Part shown: positions 1 through 13,300 of the stretch, piece by piece | Layout of the letters: every line of letters begins with the position of its first letter | How positions within the stretch are numbered: the stretch's first letter is position 1 | Notes under the pieces: generated by a model | Told to the model about the DNA's origin: nothing | Seen by the model: only the letters and a program-made list of their open reading frames with translations | The model's database searches: none | DNA from: Liolophura sinensis | Taxonomy: Eukaryota > Mollusca > Polyplacophora > Chitonida > Chitonidae | DNA length: 64,000 nt | NCBI RefSeq assembly: GCF_032854445.1 | Contig: NC_088300.1 | Location: 57,822,984 to 57,886,983, forward strand | Direction of reading: 5' to 3' | Made by a program: the position numbers and the translations under genes

Positions 1-1140
1 TAAGTTCGATGTAAAGACAAATATACAGCATGAATGATTGAAAGCAATAAATCTGGTCAACTGATTGTGATCAGACGATTTCTAATGTGGTGATACGCAC
101 CAAATTGCCTTAAACAGGGAATGAGGGGGAAAAGATATAGTTTACATATGTATAATATATAACACCAATGAAATAAATAGATAACAAACACTAGCAATTA
201 GTAAAATTTACAACAAAGCCTGAAAACCTGTAGTATGTGGTCTGTTGTAGTGTTGGCAAAGATCAGGATGAGACCAGTTTAGTTTTTTGCTGAGTGACTA
301 TCAGTTAGTTCTTTGATGCATTTGTTCCATGTGTGTGAAAGTCTAAAGTGCATACCATTGTTCCTGTTTAGTGGGATTCTTAGATTTCAGCCATGTAACG
401 TCTTCACACCTTTGAAAATATCTGCTCTTGGCTGAAATATTTGTTTTCCTGATCGCTGTGGAAGAGATGTAAAAACATGACAGAATAATTTGTTTTATTG
501 TCCGGTCATGTATGCAGGATAGGCAGACTGGGCAGAACCCTTGAGAACCCACCACCATTCTCCGGTTGCTGTCAACAAATTGAATGTATAGTTGTTCATA
601 GCATGTATCATCACAATTCATTACGTACATAACACTGTTCTGAAATATTGTTTCATATTTATTTAGTTGACCAGGTTTGGTGCTTTGTTCATGATAGTAC
701 TCTTAACTGGATGGCTTAAAAATTCATTTATTCATTTCTACAGAATGGGTTATTGATCAGGAATTGGCACATCCCGTGTGTGGTTTATAAAAGATCCCAA
801 TCCATACTTATCACATCTTGGTGAATGTGTATCAAATTAGTATTGAAGATAGTTTATTTATGTAAATCTTCGGGATAAGAGACATATATGTATATGTAAT
901 ATTTGGGGTAATTGTAAGATTCCAACCTTTTCTCCAGGTAGGTGTGGCCTATTCATGAATATTAATGATGGAAACACGTCATCACTGGAAATATGTTTTT
1001 AGGGTTAGCTCACAGGGTTAGGGTTAGACGTGTTTCAGTAATATTCATGAATAGGTCCCTCCTACCTGGAGAAAGGTTCAAATCTTAGCACTACAAATAT
1101 TTGTCATCCTTGAATAATTGATGTGTATTTTCATTTGCAG
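1..1140. other. Upstream flank of CFAP99, no gene recognised
   Basis: I see no exon that I can assign here. A 95-codon open frame on the minus strand (343-630) has several cysteines but matches no family I know, and it has no clear splice or promoter context. The only structured element is the foldback repeat at 917-1086. By eye I did not find a convincing RFX X-box, which many ciliary genes carry in their promoters. Confidence 0.5.
917..1086. repeat. Foldback MITE with ~58-bp terminal inverted repeats
   Basis: The left arm (917-980) and the right arm (1027-1086) are near-perfect inverted copies. Both carry the cores ctccaggtagg, cctattcatgaatatta and aaacacgtc. The loop (about 981-1026) contains three GGGTTAG telomere-like units. 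The whole element is about 170 bp, typical of a non-autonomous MITE. It lies some 55 bp upstream of the probable first transcribed exon of CFAP99. Confidence 0.75.
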
Positions 1141-1324
1141 GGATATTTAAGACACCTGTGCTTTATGTTAGCTCGCAAACTATTTTAGTAGAATCAGTAT
1201 CCATATCACCATGAGCTCAGGTCACAAAAAGCTCCTTCAACACTGCATTTGTGTCCTTGACACATATCAGCCAGAAATCCAGTCCACAGAAGATCATATC
1301 ACTAATTATTTCGATACGTGTAAG
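1141..1324 (+). CDS. CFAP99: CFAP99 coding exon 1 with likely 5' UTR
   Basis: Coding runs 1211-1324 (residues 1-38, phase 0 at the end) and stops at the strong donor gtgagt (1325). The exon may begin at 1141 after an acceptor-like tttgcag, which would imply an upstream untranslated exon. The ATG context is caccATGa. Confidence 0.8.
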
Positions 1325-4300
1325 GTGAGTAAGACAACTGGGGACGATGGTTTTTTCAAATTAGGATTTATTTATAATGTCATCAGAGATTGTCATTGTT
1401 TTTAAACCATTACATGTATATTAAAACTTTCGATGTTGGTACATGTAGATACTTTTTCTGAAGGCGTTGTAGCATGACATGGGGTTCCTTACATTTGTCC
1501 TTGCACACATAAAAATAAAACATTCAGACTGAAGAAAATGCTTCTAAAACTTATATACACACTTGGTAGACCTCTTATGTTGAATCAAATGTTATGATGG
1601 ATTGATGGAATGAACTCCATGGACATGAAATAAAGCACTTATATTATAACATATGTGTAAAATGAAATATACAGGGTACTTACATTTAATTAAATTAATA
1701 TATTTACATAAATGTTCTTTCCCTTGTGTGTAAAATGAGAATTGTTGGTTTCATTAATTTAATTATTTAATGAAGTTTAATGCTTTATTTTATGATTTAT
1801 TTCATGATTTAGTATTTGATTCTATTCACATGTGATTATAAATATATTCATATGTTTATTAGGGTACAAATACGTTTTATGTTGTTGGTTGAATCTCTTT
1901 CAGAACCTGACAGACAGTGATGCTAATTTCATCACAGAAGTATTCTCAGGATGTGCCAGGTATGGCTCTATCATGAAGGTTGTGACAAACACTTTCTACG
2001 TCAAAGATGGAAAGAAAATACTGAGATCTGAGGAAAATCTTTACACAGGTTTGGTTTTTTTTTTTTTTGGTTTTATGTTTACTTCCCATAATAAATGAAG
2101 GATGTTGAACAGCTGTAAGTTTGATCAGGTTTGGACAGCTTTTCTTCACAGTTTGATTATTGTCAGAGTGCCACTGCTAATGATGAAGACACTGTGTATT
2201 ACACATAGCACGTCAGAATGAGGTCTTTAATTTTTAGGTGATAAAATATACAGATACATGTAGTTATGACTTTTTCAGTAGGTACCTTTATCACTTAGTA
2301 AACTTGCTTTTGCCACAAGCACACTTATTAAGCACCTAATTTTAGCATGTTATAGGAAACATCATAATTTTGAACTTTGTTTTGTTGATACATTTATATT
2401 TTAAACTTTTTAATTGTACTGCTACCACATTGTCAACTGGATGGGATGTAAAGCAAGATAGATAAGGTTATACTGTCTGAGAATAAATAGTAACACATCC
2501 AGATGCCACAGTGTACAGGGATAGGGGAGCTTTGAGTTATTTCTTTGAGAATGTTTGCGCAGTCTAACATTCGTTCAAGGCTACCTGTCTTTCACCAATA
2601 TGGTGTGCATATCTGTGCATCAAATATGGAAAAGCTAATCATTTACTTGCCAAAGGTCAATGGGTTACACTATTTCTCAGCCCTTAAAGCTGACTACAAT
2701 TGTATAAGTGAAGAATCAAAATAAGGAAAAACTTTACATTGGTTTGGGTTTTGTTGCAAGCACAAGTGTACATGAATGTGTAGTAATGTTCATGACATAC
2801 ACCTTATTAGCAACATTTTAAAATTCCAAAACCACAAAGCTAATAAAATAATTATTTTAAATACCATTTTATTGTTAACCTTAGACCTCAATTTATAAGT
2901 TATTTGTTTAATGATTATTGTGTGTATACACAAGCTGCATATTTTGTATATATTTTTGTTAAATCACCTGTAAACATTGTCATGTACATGTATAACGATG
3001 CATGAGTGTTTTAACATTGTACAAATTCAACACTTTCTTCACAGGCTTATTTTGAGTAATAGCACTTTACGTTTCACAGTGCATTTGTTTTTCACAGCTT
3101 TTGTTCTTTGTTTTTGTAAGTGTATGTCTCTGTTCTCACAGTTATATGTTACCTGGCTGTCTTCAGACTGGATGAATTGGGGATGTCACATTTTAGAAAG
3201 TTTGTGTTTTCACAAGATGTGAACAAAATGTACAAGGTGAGATTGGGTTAACAGGCAAATGAATGATAGTGCCATAGACATTTGACAAACACATGAGCAT
3301 GTACATGTATAATGAGTTTTTTTTATCCTGAACACTACAGGACTCACTTTTACAAAACTTTGTAAGTCATATTTTTCGTAACTTTTTTCGTGAGAGACGC
3401 TGCCAGGGTCATAGGGCCATAAAGCGATGTCATTGACAAGAAAAGTTACGAAAAAATTGAGCAACAGGGTTTTGTGAACATGGGCCCAGAGTCATAATTC
3501 TTTCAAACTGCTATAACCTAAGTCAAACAAGTCATCCATTGAAGAGTCCTACAATCGTAATGTTTTCAGAATAAATCACCAACCATGGTTTTGGGGTTGT
3601 CATTTTGTCAGTTTTTGTCCCCTTTGTGTGCTTCCCATGTAAAAAACTTGTTTAGACTAAGTCTATTTATATTTTATTTATTTATTTGATTGGTGTTTCA
3701 TACCACACTCCAGAATATTTCACTTATATGACAACGACCCGCATTATACTGAGAGGAAACCGGGCAGAGACCGGGGTAAACAGGTTGCTGACAGACCTTA
3801 CCACATATGGCTCAACTTGAAATCACAGTGACCACATTGGTGAGAGGCTCGTGGGTCAATGTGACACTAACCATGGCCACCGCCTATTTAGACTAAAAGG
3901 TATGAGGGAAGGTCCGGCTGCAACTTACGGATGATCGTAGGTCTAACCTGAACCCGGTTTCTTTCCACCATAATGTTGCCCGTTGTCGTTTAAGCAAAAT
4001 ATTCTTGATTACGGCATAAAACACCAAGCAAAGAAATAAAAAAAGTTGGATTTTACTGTTTATCACTGGTATTAACCATGGTTAATGTTATGTTTGGCGA
4101 TACATGGTGTGTTGGTAAGAGTTCATATATGTATGTTCACATGACAGATTTTATTTTGTTTCAGTTCTTAAACTTCTTCTTTGATGAGAGAAATTTGCTG
4201 ACATGGATTAAAGATGAATGGCACACATATTATGAGGCTACCTTTGTCCAGACAGCTTTGATGTCCCCATTGCTGGGGTAAGTCTCAAACCAAATATTTA

Positions 4301-7300
4301 TTGTGGCCAGTATGCCTGTAGGGAGTGTTGCTGATAACATTTAATGTTCTACTCTGAATGATAACGCAGCTTCAGAAAAAAATTATAATAATTAAAGGAT
4401 ACATGAAGAGGTACTATAAAATTATAGTTTTATGGAAAAGGAAGAAGATATGCCAAATAAATGGGAACACTTTTTCATTTTTGACCCTTATTTCTTAATA
4501 GTCTATTTATTTTATGCATATTTTCCCCTCAATGGTCGTGAATATTTGGAATTGACGCCATCGATAATGGGAAGGCAGGACCAGCTTAGAAAACCCAATT
4601 TGGGCTCTCCATCAGCTATTGTTGATGACATCACCACAGCAGGCTACTTAAAGTATTTGAGTGTCCAGATTTACCCACTGGTCCTAATTATAAAGATTAT
4701 AACCTGTCTAAACAACATAATAAATCCACCAAGAACAGTAGATTTACTGCTCCAGCCGTTCTCCTGCCGGCCGCCCAGTACGCCTCACAGATGTCCAAGC
4801 CATGTCTAAATGGCCAAAAGAACCTGGGGAGTCGTATCAAAGCAAAGTAATGTTTTAGATGGATTGTAGCTATAAAGGAGTAAATGTACTGCCATATCAA
4901 TCTGAACCCACACTGAACACATTGAAGTTTCCCCTAGCCAATTAGCCAGCCAGCCGCTCGGTAAAGCTTGGCGGGTGTCACCAACCCAAGTCTAGATGGC
5001 TTATATAGCATGGGAATTCATATCAAAGCAATGTCATTTTCAAGATGGATTCTAGCTACAGAGAAGCAAATACACTGCCGTACCAATCTGAACCTGTAGT
5101 GGATGGCGATGAAGTTCCAATTTATGACACTGACATTGCTCGTCAGACTTCAGATTTTGAGTTTTCAGACATTGAATTTGATCCTTGTCCAGGCATTTCC
5201 AACTGCACTGGCAATACAGACTGGTATAAGGCTATAGCTTTGTGATATGTTACATTGTGCATGTCATGTGTATATCTTAAGATTTAATATTTGTTTACTA
5301 TTCCTCTTGACCCACAGTCATGAGGCTAATACCTTATGATCCTACCTTTTTTATTGATAAATTAAGTACTGATATTGCATGAAAGGTTCATGTGGGCCAT
5401 ATTTTTTTTCATACTGATTAGGTCTTTCTATATTAGAGGACACTTATAATCATTGTTATACATGTGTAAAGAGTATCAGTACATCAGTGTCTTTGGTGTA
5501 TTTAGGAGTCAGATGTCATGCTCCATTTTTGCGTTGTCCAGACATAGTGCAAAACTTGGATCTTGGCAATTCTGAAATGAGGCAATAATTCCCTACCAGC
5601 ATCAAACAGGGGTTGGTTGCACAAAATGCTCATTAGTACCATAGCAACCTGAAAGCATATTGTTGTCATGATAATTATGTGCTTGTACAGCTAAGAGCTC
5701 CTTGAGCAAATGGGCAAATACTTCTGAGCTGAACGATGCTGACATTTATGTATGTTTACCATGCTTGGTTGTTTACAGATGGTTACCAGAGCTGATAGAA
5801 CTTGTGGAACAGTTGAAGGATCGAGTGGAAAACAAAACTGCCTCAAAAAAAACCCCTGCAAGTATAACACGTAAGTGTGGAATTAATGTGAAAATCAACA
5901 CATAATTTTTTTACAAAGAATTAGTGTTATGATCATTTTAATGGCTTTACATCACATCCCCTTGAGGGCGTGCCCAGTGGCTAATGTTGCTTCACATAAA
6001 TCTAATAGACAAATTATTTTCCAGATGGTGTTAAAACAAATCAAATCAGTGAACATGTCAGTAATGCTACTGGCCAAAGTGTAATTTGCCATGACACCAG
6101 TTCTCTGTTGCAGAAATTATTCAACAGGTACTGAATTTTACAGGATGGGTTTAGGATATTATTTATGGTAAAGAGCGACTTCAGCGTCAAAAACTCTGTC
6201 TTAAAAGCAAGATGAAATGATAAAGATTGAGACAGATTTTAACCTTAAAAAATCACCCCCTCCCGAAAGAAAATTAAGAAATACAAATTTTCTGTTCATT
6301 CCACTTTTGCTTGATGTTATGTTATGAGTCAGATGGCATCTTGACATCATTCTAGCGTAAGTGCCTTGCTCAGCGTAATGTTTGCGGTATTCAAAATCAC
6401 ATAAAGAATATTATCATGTCACACCAGGAAAAGTTTACTAAAGATTTTGTTCCTGAGGACTCTGCTGTTATAGGGGTTAAATAGTGTTAAATGCTTTTGA
6501 ACCATGGTTTTAGCTTTGGTTAATAGGATATTTATTATGTCTTAATATTTCTACCCAGTTTCCAGTTGAACTGGATTTTCACTTTCAATATTACAACCTG
6601 TGAAATTCAGCAGTCCATCGGTATTCATATACATGCACAATATGTGTAAGTTAGACATGGGGGTCACTAGCTTTACACAGGTACTGTCTTTCCATTCCCT
6701 TTAACTCGTGCTCACTCGACCCATGCAGACATGCTGACAGGAAGGGTGTCATGATTGTTAGCATACCACTAATCAATAGGTCAGTCCATCAGGAAAACCT
6801 GCCCATACTTCTGCGTTTCTGCCAGCGTCTCAATAAAGTACCAATAATTATCAGCATACGTGTAACTGTCCTCGTGTATTACTGCCTTAAACATCATGTG
6901 GATTGATTCACTGTTTGCTGATTGCTGTGGTGATTAGAAGATAAGGGGATTTGGGAAAAGTTGCCAGACCTATAATAACTGTTCAGTAGATGATTGGAAA
7001 TACAAGAATTGAAAGGAACATGTTGTAAATGTCGGTGAACTAGCATTGACTGGGATAAAATCAATGACAATGGTATTGATATTGGATATTTTCCCAATAG
7101 ACCAGTATTGTCATGATTGTATCAATGTATGAACTGGTGAATTGATTACTTAGATGTGCACAGCCCCTTAATGCATGTGTTTCCACGTCTAATCATCAGA
7201 AACATACCCAGCTGCAACAGATATATGGTTAAGTACAGTAATTAATACATTCAGACTGATAATTGAGCTCGCCCTGTCCTTATTAGGATGTTCTAGTCTG

Positions 7301-10300
7301 TAGGCTTGCAAGGTATATTATGGAAGCTTTGATCCAACAGCCAAAGCGTCATGTAACTATTTGATTCTTGTAGTCACAAATGTCTTGATCACTGCCAAAT
7401 GTCCACATACCCCAAAGTGTTTTAGTGTCAAGTACATGGTAGATGTAATCAGTGCATATGGGAAATGGTTTTGTCAAATGCTTGTGCTCTGAAGTATTTG
7501 CACCTGGGCCCCATCTGGGAATACCATATGGGTCCCATACAGTGGTAGATAGGGCCCTTAAACCCTGACCCCTACTAATACATGCTGAATATGGGACCCT
7601 TCAGGAAACCTTCATGATTAGATGTTTTTATATGGGCTCATATGGGCTTTCAGATGTGGGTCCCAGATGGGTATTTGTATATGGGTCCAAGATGGGTATT
7701 TAAATATGGGTCCCAGATGGGCAGATGTATAGCGGACCCTCATGGGCATCCCCATACAGAGCCCAGATGACAAATCAAATCTAAATATTTACTCTTCCCC
7801 AGATCTCTGGTTTCCTCCCACCATAATGCTGGCCTTCATCGTACAATTGAAATATTCTTAATTATGGCATGAAACACCAGTGAAATAAATAAATAAATAA
7901 ATAACTGAAAAAAAAAACTAAATATTTACACTCATGATATTCAGAATCTGGCCATGAAGGTTTTTCATTTGCTAAGCTCTTCAACGATGTTGTAAACTTG
8001 AGTTAGGGTTAGGGGATTTTTTAAATGTAGATAGAATCATAAAACAGTCTGATTATGAGTGTTAGCTTATTTGTTTATTAAGCTAATCAAATTACACATC
8101 ACATACATATTATATACATGTTTGTGTGCAAATGTACATGGATTTCTAAAATTTCTGGTTACCAAACAGAAATTAGCTCAATATACATGTAGTGTTATAG
8201 TCACACTCCATCAGAGAATTTTGAGCAAAATGTTCAGTTGGAAAGCATTGCACTTTTAAATAAAGGTTTCAAGTCAGTTCAGTTAAGAATCTGTTGCTGT
8301 CTCACACATTAATGGATCCTCCATCACTGATGGGCCTGTAAGCCTAACTGGTCTAGCAAAGATTGTTGACGAGCTCTTCCATCCTCATTATATCGGTCAT
8401 TGGCAGGGAATCTGAATTCCACTGGACAGCCTCCGAAAATAAAAAGTGTATTTGATATATCTGTTCAGGACTGTATTTTATCAAAGACTTAGATACTACA
8501 CCTGACATTGAAATTTATATATCCAAGATGCATCTCTGACAAGTACCCAAGTAACGCAGAGTGAGTGAGTGCTTGGGGGTTAACATCGTACTTAACAACT
8601 GACAATAACATTTGACGACAGAGGAGTCCTTAGCCACATGATACAGAGGCATCCTATGTTTTTCCATGCAGTTCATATATGTCACCTCTTAAATGAACTC
8701 TTCGTGCTCAGCTGACACGACAGGTATACTTCAGACGACTCCAGCTGATACATCGTCGCGGATCATACAGTGTTATGATAATCTCTATGTACATTCAACG
8801 GACAACCACAATTATGAAAAATATGATATTTTTTAATACATGTGATATGAATACAAAAGATCTGTCATAGATGCTCAACAAAGAAAAGTCTTACATTCAT
8901 GACACCATATTTGCACCCCTGTCTTTTGGTCCATTCATTTGAAGTTATGAAATGTTACCTAAAATTATGTGTAACATTGGTACGGTTAATGTATTCTTGA
9001 TCAGGTTTACAAGCAGTTTCTTTGCACATCACATGTACGTGTAGATATGCATGCCATATTTCACTTACTCAGTATTTCTTTGTAAAGCTTCAGCGTGTCT
9101 TTCCTTTTGGCCCCATTCAAGTTTTTAAATGATCATTGATATTGACATTAATATTCTCATAATGTTTGAAATAAATCAGTTCAAGTCTTTCTTCCAGGCT
9201 CTGCCGTCCAACATTAGAGGAAATATCACTTTTTAAAAATGTGTTAATCAACACCCACAATCTGAACGGTTTGTTGAGTACTGTGCTATACAATAAATCA
9301 ATTCAGAACCATATCCCACAATGACATTGTGTAATTACATGTAACTGTTTATGCTAGTGAATCACTGACCACGTTGTTAACATTGTTATTTTATGAATGT
9401 GAATGCAATATGTAGAATAGCAATTAATTCAAGTTCACAACTGCAACTACATGTAGTTTGTTATGTGAACAAATTTAACTTTTTCAAGGTAGAAAAAGCC
9501 ATATGTACATGTATTTGATTTCTTTCTTTTTATTGTATTTATTTACAAATAATAACTTAATGTACAAGTTGTAAGTAGCTCTACTGTAGCTGCATGTGGC
9601 TGTATTTACATTTATGGGGCAGCCATTTTGAGTGATGACATCACAGCAGCTGAGCTCTAGTACTGGCTACTTCATGAGGCTAATGTACCCTAGATGGTAC
9701 AGCAATAAAAATTTTCCCGAAGTCCAAGACGAAATGTTATCTCCCATTCGCTTAAGTATGGAGACATGTCTTACAGCAGTGAATATCCCTACACAGTGAC
9801 CAAATATGCATGATGACAATGTTAATCTGTGGAAGTTGCATTTGTAGGAAAAACAAGAAGTACTGTAAATTCCTATTTACTAAACTTACTAAGGTTATAA
9901 ACCTCACACTATTTGTATTGAGCCTGAAGAAATGTCTGTGTATCTAATCATTATTTGAATTGAAGTATAAATTAACCATTGTACATATTTACATTCTAAA
10001 CAACCAGTTTTACAATAATTTATACAATATTTCAATGTAACCAGATTACACTAATCAAATTCCATGTTTGCCCACAAGTAAATGTTCGAAAAAATGTAGC
10101 GAAATATAAGCAGGTGCATAGTATCCTGAATGGTTGTTAAATACATGAAGGTACTATCAAATAGGTCAGTATTTTGTATAACTAAACACCAAAAAAAAGA
10201 ACAAAAACCCAACTAATTCATACTATTTTTTTCACACAATGAACAGTTAATACTTTTCTCATTTTCTTTTCTGTCAATTATCTGAATTGTTTAACTCTTA

Positions 10301-13300
10301 CCTCTTGATTTAAATTCATATAACTTGTAAAAGTGTCCTATAACTCAGATGTTCAGTTCTGAGCCCATTGGGGAAAAAGTGCCATAGTAGACCACACCTG
10401 AAAAAATGAAAACAGACTATACGAGTGTCGTATATACACATATTTAAACCCGTTTGTCTGATTTTATTGATCTACCATAAACAACGATATGATGTGTGTT
10501 GAATCTTTCATTTAATTTAAATAGTACTTTTTTGTTTCTGATAAATCACACTAAAACTTAATAAACAATTACTATATATGCATAATGAATTTATGAAATG
10601 TCATATGATGAATTCTCTTTAGCTGTAAATGGGCATATTTGTTTATTTTTTTTTGGTCTTTATATAGCTTTATCTAGTTTTTATAGCTTGTGTAGGCTAT
10701 AGGTCTACATATACTTATTCCTTAAAGTCCAAGCATTTTTTCTGCCCCATTTATACTTAATTTTGTACAGTAATTGCTATTAAAATGTAAATATGCTTTC
10801 ACATGTTTTTAGTAATTGGGTCCCTTATACACAAAATTAGGAGGGAATTAAATGGGTTTACCCATGTGGGTCCAATATGGGCTGAACATGGGAAAATGTT
10901 ATCTTTTTACCCACATGTTAACCATGAGGCACCCATATGGGATTTTAATGGGGAAATAATTACCTACACCACCACCACCCTCTGTATTCTTCCCATGTGG
11001 ACCCCAAATCGATTAAAACTGGACAAACCCATGCCCAGATGTCCAGATGCTGCCCATAGGGGATCCATCTAAATGTGCTATCTGGGTGGTACATGTGTGA
11101 GGAGACAAAAATAGCTGGGTTCTTTTGTAACAGAAACACAGCCTTGGATATCTAGTCAAGTACATAAAACTCAGTCACTCAGTACAAAGCAATTCATCAT
11201 ATTGGTCTGTAGTCTACCATGGCGGAATAAGGTCAGCTAATTTGTCCAAGCTCGGATGTTGGGGCTGTCCCTGCTTGCATGTCAGTGCCCAGTAGCATAA
11301 CCCAACCTACTCATTGGTAAGGTCTATTCTCCACATGTACATATTTGTTGGGATACATCTACATCTGTATGCTGAAGCATTCAAACCATCCATGAGTTGT
11401 GCATGTGCGTCAGAGCAAACTCTAGTTACAGCTTCTGCTATGTGTTTGTGCAAGCGTACATCTTTATTTACACAGATGTGTAAACTAATATTTGTTGTCC
11501 CAAGGCTTAATAATGTATTCTAGCAGGAAATTTGTTTTTCAAGCTGTATTTTGTGCAAAACAATATATTGCATAATCAATTTGAGGCTAGTAATTGCAAA
11601 AACATCAGTGAGAATGCATGTATATGTACAGTTAATGAATATAAAGATAAAAGTAAACCATAATCTAATTCTTTCCAATGGCATTTGCTCTCAAATCTGT
11701 TATGAGCTAATGGAGCTAAGGTAGCTACGGCCATCATTAAAAATATGTTTGTTGAAGGCACATAAACTGACCGACTTCCTGAATCGTGCCATATTCTGAA
11801 ATTCTTAGTGGTCTTTAAATGGAATTTATTTTATTTTTCTGTAAATGGTAATTTCTTTAAAATCCCTTTCTCTTTCATTAGCCAGATTTAATAAAAAAGT
11901 CTCTACCAACCGACCACATTGCCAACAACATAGAAGAGAAGCAGAATATATACATGATTTTGCAGTATAGCAGTCACATCATTGTGTAACTGGTACAGTA
12001 AATTTTTTGTATTTGTTATACGGGTAACTTAGGTTCCTGCTTTCATATTTATTTTTCCTTAATTATTTACAATTTAGATAGATAAGCATTATTACCATTG
12101 TGCTTAAAACTAAAACAATGAAAATTTTGAGGACATTTCCCACTGCCTTTTTGTTGATAGCATTTATGTTCTTTATAGGGGGAACTTAAAAGTGTAACAA
12201 GGCTTTGCTGAACAGTTCACTGCCCTGTTTATCTCTGATTATCATGACTTCAAGATCTTTATACTTGTGCCAGAGGTTGGCATAAACCTTTGCATTTGGT
12301 CAATTTTAAGCTGTGAAGAATGCTGGTGTCCAGATTATCTATGGATCATGTCACCCTGATAGGATCATCTCTGGTATACATTCACATTTCCTTAATTTGT
12401 TTCTTCCTTGGCTGGTTTTTCTTTTGGGTATATCTGAGATTTATGCAATGTCTGAACGTCCAGCAAATTAATTACAAGATATTGATCAAAAGTGTTTTTG
12501 CTGATAAGCCCAAACTTCATTATCTGACAGTCACGTAATGTACTGGGTCACTGAAGTAGAAATCTCAGAAACTCTGCAAACAGCACACATTCATTCACAT
12601 AGGCTTATATTTTCCTTCTGGCTGCTGTGATATAAATGAAAATATTATTAATATGGCATAAAACACCAATCAGAAAAATAAGTACAAGTGAATAAATATC
12701 TGCCCTTGCAGCCTTGCTGATCTTGTCTAACACTGTGTACATACAAGTATTATCTCTAAAGTCAATTCTGTAGTCCTCGACCATTTCACATAAAGGGAAG
12801 ATGATCAGGCAGTGTAAATCTCATGTTTTACTGCATTTGCTGCATTTGCAATATGCTCGTCTGATGGCTTAAATTGAATGGAAAGTCTGTTATTAAATGG
12901 GATGTTGTTTTTGCTGACAAAAATAAATGGATAAATATCACATGCCAGGTGTAACAGAACAGCTCATGACATTGTTAATCTCATTCCATCTTTGGTGAAA
13001 GCTGTTGTGTGGCCATGACGTCATAGAAAGGTTAAGTAAAAAGGTTAAGTCAATAAGGTGTATGAGGTTATTATAAATTTCAGTCAAGGGCATATCCTGA
13101 GACATAAATTTTTTAACCTTACTGACTATTAATGTGCCACTAGACACCCATAGCAGGATCATTAAATTCTTAAATTTACCTCAACCAACTTAATTCTGAA
13201 TAGTTTATAAACACCAGTCTCATGAAGGCTTATTTTCTAAACAACCCCTAACTTGTATTTTCTGCCTCTTGCCACGAACCAAAAGTGGAATGATACACTT

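Noticed and set aside
343-630. 95-codon minus-strand frame with CPVC motif
   Set aside because: A single CxxC is not enough for a zinc finger call, and no partner exon was found.
981-1026. Interstitial telomere
   Set aside because: Only three imperfect GGGTTAG units inside a MITE loop; too short for a telomeric tract.
4432-4809. 125-codon plus-strand frame
   Set aside because: Covers the non-coding leader of the P2X7-like relic; no domain and no conservation with copy B in that frame.
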